Positions 1-5,200 of a DNA stretch of 5,266 bases are shown here, piece by piece (the first letter of the stretch is position 1; each line of letters starts with the position of its first letter). Below the pieces are notes generated by a model that was not told the origin of the DNA, did no database searches, and was given only the letters and a program-made list of their open reading frames with translations. Made by a program: the position numbers and the translations under genes. The stretch is from Chloroflexota bacterium (lineage in GTDB: Bacteria; Chloroflexota; Anaerolineae; Promineifilales; Promineifilaceae): contig QQUD01000942.1 of NCBI GenBank assembly GCA_008501785.1, positions 1 to 5,266 on the forward strand, written 5' to 3'.

Positions 1-2
1 CG

Positions 3-1439
3 GGTCATCTGTTTTTGCAGATGCTTCGTGACGGGACTGAAGATCGGGCTGCTATTGTTCGTTACAATCAAAATCCCAATGATCTGCAAAGCATTATTCC
101 TGTTATGGGCAACCGAGCAATGCTTGAAACCACCTTTTCTGCAGCCAACTTCACGCCCTCTGGATTCACAAACCTTGCTGGCGGTGTCATTGTGGCTGAA
201 GATGAATTTAACGATCCGCCTCACCCATCATCCCCGCCAGGTTTGAAAAGAACGATCATCGTGTTGACTGATGGCAAGGAAAACCGATGCTATCAGGAAG
301 GGGGGACATGGTATTCTATTACGGGAAGGGATGCGCCATCCATGCGCCGTCCTAACGGTGCTCCTCAAGATTCTGAACCGCTTCCAACCCCTCAGGGTAT
401 ATCCATTTATGGAATTGGTCTTGGCAATCCTGCGGACATTGATGGAATTGCCCTTGATCAGCTTTCGACCGCTACCGGAGGTAGTTACACGGCCGTTGTC
501 GAGCTATTTGGACAAGACTATTTCTTATTAGAAAAATATTTTACACAGATATTTATGGAAACTGCTGGTATGGCAATGATCAGCGATCCATTCTTTACTA
601 TCACCCTTGGAGAAGTACACGAACATGAATTTGATATTTTCCCTGGAGACGTGAAGACGATGGTTGTTTTATACGATTATCCAGGTAAACGTCTTCCATT
701 TCTGCTGGTCTCTCCGCGTGGTGAAGAGTTTTCAGGCACTATGTTACCTCCGGGGTTTGGGGTACGTTATCACTCAACTCGAACCTCCCGATTCGTAGAA
801 ATTACCTTCCCCAAAGGGGAGCCTGAGCGATATGCAGGTCGCTGGAAAGCGATCGTACTCCATGAAGGAGGTATCTGTCGGGGTGATATTAATTTATACA
901 AACCCAATCAAGATTATAAAGAGGTGGGAGGGTATGGATTTATACCACTCGATTGCACAAAAACTGAGGAAGCTGTTCAGTATGGCATTGCCATCGGCGC
1001 CGGCTCAAATTTGAGGATGCAACCCTATGTTGAGCCAGGGGTAAAATATGTGGGAGATTCACTTCATTTAACGGCCGTTCTCGCAGAAGCAGGATTACCA
1101 GTGACCAATGCCACTGTACATGTGAATGTCAAAACCCCATCAGGTGCTCATTTTACCGTTTTGTTGCGGGATGACGGCATGAACTTTGATGGTGATGCTA
1201 ACAATGGAGAGTATGCAAGAACGTTTACTCATACACCATCGGCTGGTGTCTATCAATTACATTTCCGGGCTGAAGGACTACAAGCAGGCAGGCCATATGT
1301 TCGTGAGGCATATCGCACAAAATTAGTGTGTGATCCGAGAGTGCCTCCTGATACAGGCGATGGAGGCAACAACAAAGATTGTTGCAAAGCACTTCTCCGA
1401 GAAATTCGCAGACTCAATGCAAATCTTATTAAGAAATGA
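3..1439 (+). CDS. VWA-domain surface/secreted protein, 5' truncated
   Basis: The frame is open to the left edge, so this is the C-terminal 478 residues of a longer gene; the TTG at 15 and ATG at 21 are probably internal codons. The visible start is the second half of a von Willebrand factor A domain. The MIDAS threonine lies in GFTNLAGG (ACA at 168-170) and the MIDAS aspartate in VLTDGKEN (GAT at 270-272). The domain closes with a typical IYGIGLG ... LDQLSTATGGSY stretch ending near base 490. The DxSxS element and any signal peptide would lie off the edge. The rest is beta-rich. Around 1040-1290 is a module with the loop DDGMNFDGDANNGEY, resembling the Ig-like 'choice-of-anchor X' domains of secreted VWA proteins and probably binding calcium. 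The end carries CDP, a Gly/Asn-rich stretch, a CC pair and a basic helix; no membrane anchor precedes the stop. Likely role, inferred: metal-dependent adhesion or protein binding outside the cell. The VWA call is firm; the substrate is unknown. Confidence 0.88.
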   Translation, partial: GHLFLQMLRDGTEDRAAIVRYNQNPNDLQSIIPVMGNRAMLETTFSAANFTPSGFTNLAGGVIVAEDEFNDPPHPSSPPGLKRTIIVLTDGKENRCYQEGGTWYSITGRDAPSMRRPNGAPQDSEPLPTPQGISIYGIGLGNPADIDGIALDQLSTATGGSYTAVVELFGQDYFLLEKYFTQIFMETAGMAMISDPFFTITLGEVHEHEFDIFPGDVKTMVVLYDYPGKRLPFLLVSPRGEEFSGTMLPPGFGVRYHSTRTSRFVEITFPKGEPERYAGRWKAIVLHEGGICRGDINLYKPNQDYKEVGGYGFIPLDCTKTEEAVQYGIAIGAGSNLRMQPYVEPGVKYVGDSLHLTAVLAEAGLPVTNATVHVNVKTPSGAHFTVLLRDDGMNFDGDANNGEYARTFTHTPSAGVYQLHFRAEGLQAGRPYVREAYRTKLVCDPRVPPDTGDGGNNKDCCKALLREIRRLNANLIKK

Positions 1440-1458
1440 GCTTTAAATAATCTACGTG

Positions 1459-1470
1459 GGGTTTAAACCC
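1459..1470. repeat. Perfect 12-bp palindrome GGGTTTAAACCC
   Basis: GGGTTTAAACCC is its own reverse complement and lies 20 bp after the VWA stop codon. It has no T-run and an AT-rich centre, so it is a poor intrinsic terminator. It could be a binding site for a dimeric regulator or chance. It also contains the TAA stop (1464-1466) that separates the VWA gene from the hydrophobic frame downstream. Confidence 0.5.
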
Positions 1471-1622
1471 GACTCTCATGGATCTTACTTTTTATTGTAG
1501 GCTTTGGTATTGCTTACTACGCTTATGACAATATAGTCGTAATACCTGCCCTTGACCCCATTGATCCCGATCTCGGTTGGGCTTGGCTAACAACAGATCC
1601 AGAAGTGATAGAGTATATTTAA
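1467..1622 (+). other. Hydrophobic 51-codon frame after the VWA gene; small membrane protein or lost C-terminal anchor
   Basis: This stretch is open between TAA at 1464-1466 and TAA at 1620-1622 and is in the same frame as the VWA gene. It encodes one clear membrane-type segment (WILLFIVGFGIAYYAY, about 1479-1526) followed by an acidic, Pro/Asp-rich tail ending DPEVIEYI. There is no ATG, GTG or TTG in frame before the hydrophobic segment; only ATC (1482) or ATT (1494) could serve, with no ribosome binding site at proper distance. The ATG at 1478 is in another frame and meets a stop after 16 codons. The composition looks like a real peptide rather than random sequence. It could be the decayed C-terminal membrane anchor of the VWA protein, a remnant of another gene, or a small protein with a non-standard start. 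Function unknown. Confidence 0.3.
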
Positions 1623-1657
1623 TAGGTTTGCTTCTACCGTTTCGGTTATTGCATTGA

Positions 1658-1682
1658 AGACTTGGCTTTAAGTCTCAAGCCA
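1658..1682 (+). promoter_or_regulatory. Two mutually exclusive 6-bp hairpins
   Basis: AGACTT (1658-1663) can pair with AAGTCT (1670-1675) over a 6-nt loop, or TGGCTT (1663-1668) can pair with AAGCCA (1677-1682) over an 8-nt loop. The two overlap and cannot form together. This is attenuator-like, but no leader peptide or T-run adjoins it, so a regulatory role is only a possibility. Confidence 0.25.
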
Positions 1683-1691
1683 CACAACCCT

Positions 1692-1795
1692 GTTTGCAGT
1701 TGACGTGGCTGCGCCACGCGGGTACACGGCGCGAAAAGCCAGATCAGGTTTTGGCGAAAGCAGCGTCAGGAGCCAAAACGCTACGCAACTGAAAC
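1692..1795 (+). ncRNA. Candidate structured RNA or folding DNA element (cloverleaf-like)
   Basis: Three stems nest within 104 bases. The outer stem pairs GTTT (1692-1695) and CAGTTG (1697-1702) with CAACTG (1786-1791) and AAAC (1792-1795), leaving G1696 bulged. Inside it are CGTGGC/GCCACG (1704-1709 with 1713-1718, loop TGC) and GTTTTGGC/GCCAAAAC (1748-1755 with 1772-1779, 16-nt loop). Two alternatives compete with the first inner hairpin: GCGCC (1711-1715) with GGCGC (1728-1732), and GCCACGC (1713-1719) with GCGTGGC (1804-1810). It matches no RNA family I recognise; tRNA, tmRNA, SRP RNA and RNase P features are absent. It could be a small RNA, a folded mobile element or part of a repeat. The strand is not certain, because DNA hairpins read both ways. 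The pairing is seen directly; the RNA interpretation is inference. Confidence 0.33.
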
Positions 1796-1805
1796 TCTTG
1801 TTGGC

Positions 1806-1958
1806 GTGGCTATGCAGGTTCTGACTGGAAAACGGCCGTTTAGTTTAGCGGTAATGTCCAGAGCTTTTTTTAAGAGTGCATCAACAATTTGGGTTGGTCT
1901 GCTTTTTGCGAGGGCTGGACGGCAAGGCGTTTTGGTGAAATCGAACAACGTGTTTTAA
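1806..1958 (+). CDS. Doubtful short ORF, 50 codons from GTG
   Basis: A frame is open from 1704 to TAA at 1956-1958 (84 codons). The first usable starts are GTG 1806 and ATG 1812, giving 50 or 48 residues. The product would begin VAMQVLTGKRPF, contain a hydrophobic patch (STIWVGLLFA) and end LVKSNNVF. There is no convincing ribosome binding site. The upstream part of the frame runs through the cloverleaf-like fold, and a minus-strand frame is also open over this stretch, so openness alone proves little. No family is recognised. It may be a fragment of a degraded gene or a by-product of a structured repeat. Confidence 0.18.
   Translation: MAMQVLTGKRPFSLAVMSRAFFKSASTIWVGLLFARAGRQGVLVKSNNVF
1825..1871 (+). 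terminator. Weak intrinsic-terminator-like hairpin with T7 run
   Basis: CTGGA (1825-1829) pairs with TCCAG (1857-1861). The loop carries the self-complementary AAACGGCCGTTT (1830-1841). Three bases later comes a run of seven T (1865-1871). The outer stem is only 5 bp, so strength is doubtful. It could end a + strand transcript covering the structured region upstream. It would be of no use to the minus-strand peptide gene. Confidence 0.3.
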
Positions 1959-2017
1959 TGTCAATTCTTTTTTTCAATCATGAGAACACCCCTCTTTGTT
2001 AGTTTAACTGGGGTCAC

Positions 2018-2122
2018 TTAATAACCGACCAATGCTTGTTCCAGATCGTTTCGTATTTGTTGGCGAAACTGCCTATCCAGGAACAAGCGGTTCAAAATCT
2101 CATCAATATCTTTTGTAGGCAT
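2018..2122 (-). CDS. Small 34-aa peptide, RiPP-precursor/leader-like helical motif
   Basis: Read on the minus strand, ATG at 2122-2120 is preceded by GGGAG six bases upstream, and the frame ends at TAA (2020-2018). Residues 14-31 read FLDRQFRQQIRNDLEQAL. This matches from memory the 'L..D..FR..I..DP..AL' pattern of short helical peptides in actinobacteria and Chloroflexota, including RiPP-precursor families of the Franean1_4349 type; family membership is not proven. Those peptides usually continue with a '..G..LTP.EL' stretch. Here, directly beyond the stop, the same frame reads VTPVKLTKRG and stays open to TGA at 1963-1961. The stop may therefore be a nonsense mutation in a gene of about 53 codons. 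No modifying enzyme is visible in the window. It is divergent from the BTAD regulator, which could control it. The ribosome binding site and the motif make it the best small gene here. Confidence 0.5.
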   Translation of the reverse strand: MPTKDIDEILNRLFLDRQFRQQIRNDLEQALVGY

Positions 2123-2128
2123 TGTTAT

Positions 2129-2133
2129 CTCCC
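2129..2133 (-). promoter_or_regulatory. Ribosome binding site of the 34-aa peptide gene
   Basis: The minus strand reads GAGGGAG, then ATAACA, then ATG. GGGAG is an anti-SD match at normal spacing, and it is the main reason to believe the short gene. Confidence 0.55.
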
Positions 2134-2144
2134 TCAACTTTTTT

Positions 2145-2153
2145 TGTTATAAT
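2145..2153 (+). promoter_or_regulatory. Extended -10 element in the divergent gap
   Basis: TGTTATAAT (2145-2153) fits the extended -10 consensus TGnTATAAT on the + strand. It would start a transcript near 2160, giving the BTAD gene a leader of about 70 nt. No good -35 is present at 17-18 bp, as expected for an extended -10 promoter. The reverse complement of 2146-2151 is TATAAC, also a -10 match. On the minus strand it would serve the 34-aa peptide gene with a very short leader, so the site could be shared by both directions. Confidence 0.4.
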
Positions 2154-2230
2154 GATTTCGTCTCTAATTGCTTGGCATCACCATAGCAAAGTACTCTTTA
2201 GAAGCTCTTTATTTTTTCCTTTATTGCCAA

Positions 2231-5200
2231 ATGGATCAGCCTGAATTGCGACTTTCATTACTGGGGGGGCTGACAATTACCCGGAACGGCCGTGCCGTTT
2301 CCAATTTTGCCTCGCGTAAAGTTGAAGCCCTGCTCGCTTACCTTGCCTGCGATCCCCGCCTCCACTCCCGCGAAAGTCTCGCCGCCCTGCTTTGGCCCAA
2401 TAACGACCAAACCCGTGCCCTCGCCAACCTCAGCGTGGCGCTTTCCAGCTTGCGGAAACAGTTAGAACCGTACATTTTGACCGAGCGGCATACGATTGGG
2501 TTCAATACGGAGACGGCATTTGAGTTGGACACGGCCGTATTCCTACAAACAATCGCCCAAGCCAGAAAAGTCCAAAAACAGCGGGGGAAATTAGACCGGT
2601 CGGGGGCGGCGCAATTGGCAACGGCCGTTTCTCTCTACAAAGGTGATTTTTTGGCTGGATTCAATATTCGCGGTGCCCCCGATTTTGAGGCATGGGCTTT
2701 GTTAGAACAAGAACGGCTGCGCCTGAGGCTGTTGACCGCGTTAGCCGATCTCATCACTTTTCATCAAGCACGACACCAACTTGACGATGGCATCCGCTAT
2801 GCTCAACAACTGTTAGCCGTAGACTCACTGCAAGAAGAAGCACACCGTCAATTGATGCAACTTTACGTCCAAAACAACCAGCGCACCGCCGCCATCGCGC
2901 AATATGAGCAGTGCGTCGCTATCCTCGCCGATGAACTTGGCGTTGAACCGGATGAAGAAACGAGGGCGCTGTATGAGCAGATACAAGCAGGGGGGCAGGG
3001 GCACAAGGGGGCAAAGGAGCAATCTCTCCCGATTCCCCACTCCCCCGCGCCGCTGCCCTCCACTCCCTTGCATAACCTCCCCACTGCCGTTACCAGCTTC
3101 ATTGGGCGGGAAGATGAGTTGGCTCAAATTGAACAATGGTTGGGGGAACCGAATGGCCGTCTTCTCACCATTGTCGGACAGGGCGGCATGGGCAAAACGC
3201 GGCTGGCGCAGGAAGCGGCGCGTGCGATGGTGGGGCAATTTGTGGATGGAATTTGGTACGTCTCGCTTGTGCCGCATACGGATATAAGTGGCGTGGTAAC
3301 GGCCGTTGCCGAAGCCATCAATTTCACCTTTTCCGGGAGCGTCGAACCGGCAACTCAACTGCTCAACTACTTGCAATCAAGAGAAATGTTGCTTATTTTG
3401 GACAACATGGAGCATTTGCTCATATCAGAACTACTCGCCCTCATCGCTCAACTCACCGAGCAAGCCCCCGACCTGCGCCTCATAGCCACATCCCGCGAGC
3501 GGCTGCAATTGCAAGCAGAAACATTACTCAATCTGCACGGTTTACCTTATCCAGTAACCAGTTATCAGTATTCAGTAGACAGTAAACTGATTACTGATAA
3601 CAGATTACTGCTTACCGACTACCCAGCCGTGCAGCTTTTTGTAAACCGCGTTCAGCGGGTGCAGAAGAAGTTTCAGGTAGCGGGGCAGGAACTCCCAATC
3701 GCCCAACTGTGTCAACTCGTCGGCGGGCTGCCGCTGGCGTTAGAACTTGCCGCCACCTGGACACGCATCCTTTCCATCACCGAAATCGTCACCGAAATTC
3801 AGCGCGGGCTAGACACGCTGACTACCACCCTGCGCGATCTGCCGCAACGCCACCGCAGCATCCGCACCGTTATCGAAAGCTCATGGCAAATGCTCGCTGC
3901 TGATGAGCAAGCGCTTTTTAGGAAATTGGCCGTTTTCAGAGGTGGTTTTACGCGAGAAGCGGCGCAGGAAGTCGCCAACGCCACCCTGTCCCAACTCATT
4001 TCGCTTGTAGACCGCTCTTTCCTGCGCCGGGATGCTGACCAACGCTTCCGTCGTCATCCGCTGCTGCTCCAATTTGCCCAAGAGCAACTAGCCGCTCATC
4101 CTACCGAACAGAAGGAAATAGAAGCCAACCACGCTCACTTTTTTGCCGACTTTGTGCAAGCGCGTGAGCTAATGTTGCAAAGGGCAGAGGCGCCCGATGC
4201 GTTGGCGGCGATTGGCGCTGATCTAGAAAATATTCGGGCGGCATGGCAGTGGGCGTTGTCCCCAATAAACGAGACATTGCTGAGTAAAGTGGTGAGTGGC
4301 ATTGGACAATTCTTTGGCGACCGCAGCCGCTATTTGGAAGGGAGTGAGTTTTTTTTAGGCAGCTTACAGATGGTACAAGCTCAAGCGGAAACGGCCGTTC
4401 ACCATCAAATAGGCGCTAAAGTACAAGTAGAATTGGGACGCTTCTTATATGAAAACGGCCGTTTTGCCGATGCGGAAGCTACTCTTAAAGAAGCTAATAA
4501 ACTAACCCTTGAACATAAACTCACCAATAGCCGTATTGACTGCCTCAAAAATCTGGGCGTTGTCACAACCGATCAGGGAGAGCGAGAAGCATCACAACAT
4601 TACTTGGAAGAAGCGCTCCAACTTTGCCATGCTTCTGATAATGCCTACCAGAAACTGCTCGTTCTAAGTTCACTAGGCGGTTTGTTGATGGATAGTGGTG
4701 ATTATGATCAGGCACGCGCCTACTTAGATGAAGCGATGACGTTAGCCAAATCATTAGACAGCACGCTGCAAATTGCCAAGGTGCATAACAGAATCGCCAT
4801 TATTGCCAACCGTCAGAAAGATTATCATGAGGCGCTCCAACAGTGGAAGTTGGCCCGGCAGGGATTCAAACAACTTAACCATGGTTGGGGATTGGCCGCC
4901 ACTAGTCACAATATCGCTATGGCTTACGCTGGGCTGGAACAGTATGATGCCGCGTTGGAAAATATTCAAGAGGCATATGCTGCCCATGAGAGGATTGGCC
5001 ACAAACGGGGTATGGCTGGAGGATTGGCCGTTATGGGCTCCATTTATCTCAAGTTGGGTGAATGGCGAAAAGCACGCCGCAATTATTATGATTCGCTGCT
5101 GATAGCGCAGGTGGTTGGTGTGACTTGGCTTTCCATTGGGGTTCTCGTAGATGTCGCTAAGTTGGAGATGATCTCCGGGAACCTACAGCAGGCGGCATTG

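Larger units (their letters stand above)
1440..2230. other. Gene-poor intergenic region, about 790 bp
   Basis: No frame here matches a large conserved protein. The region holds a post-stop hydrophobic frame (1467-1622), a perfect 12-bp palindrome (1459-1470), alternative hairpins (1658-1682), a cloverleaf-like fold (1692-1795), a hairpin plus T-run (1825-1871), a doubtful + strand short frame ending at 1958, and a minus-strand 34-codon gene (2018-2122). By eye it is more AT-rich around 1950-2230 than the regulator gene that follows. Confidence 0.7.
489..4462. repeat. Iterated palindrome ACGGCCGT / AACGGCCGTT, nine copies
   Basis: The core ACGGCCGT starts at 489, 1071, 1832, 2286, 2531, 2621, 3299, 4391 and 4455. 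Six of these extend to AACGGCCGTT (1070, 1831, 2620, 3298, 4390, 4454). The 1831 copy extends to a 12-bp palindrome, and the last copy to a 14-bp perfect palindrome (4452-4465). One-mismatch relatives occur at 3083 (ACTGCCGT), 3153 (ATGGCCGT), 3926 and 5024 (TTGGCCGTT). In coding DNA it is read either as Thr-Ala-Val or as Asn-Gly-Arg, so protein sequence alone does not explain it. The function is unknown. Confidence 0.8.

Noticed and set aside
28..1014. Short + strand frames inside the VWA gene
   Set aside because: They overlap the VWA frame, lack ribosome binding sites and encode no recognised domain.
1478..1528. ATG-started 16-codon frame after the VWA gene
   Set aside because: It is too short, has no ribosome binding site, and the neighbouring frame has far more protein-like content.
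1692..1795. Integron attC site
   Set aside because: There is a folded stem with a bulged base, but no RYYYAAC / GTTRRRY end boxes in the right arrangement and no integrase or cassette array.
1800..1871. tRNA gene, suggested by GGTTC near 1817
   Set aside because: No acceptor stem, no D-arm or anticodon arm and no proper T-arm can be formed.
2825..3376. A 183-codon minus-strand open frame
   Set aside because: It lies opposite the BTAD, linker and NB-ARC coding region, which has intact conserved motifs. Its product has no recognisable domain and it is an antisense shadow.
2904..3585. Two + strand frames (2904-3287 and 3136-3585) inside the regulator
   Set aside because: They are out-of-frame readings of the regulator gene, whose own frame is continuous and carries Walker A, Walker B and GLPL motifs.
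3552..3610. CRISPR-like array
   Set aside because: The units are 7 bp with no spacers; the structure is a short-period hairpin.
3542..3616. Target-site duplication TTACC flanking the heptamer hairpin
   Set aside because: The left copy (3542-3546) is separated from the element by five bases, and a 5-bp match is easily chance.
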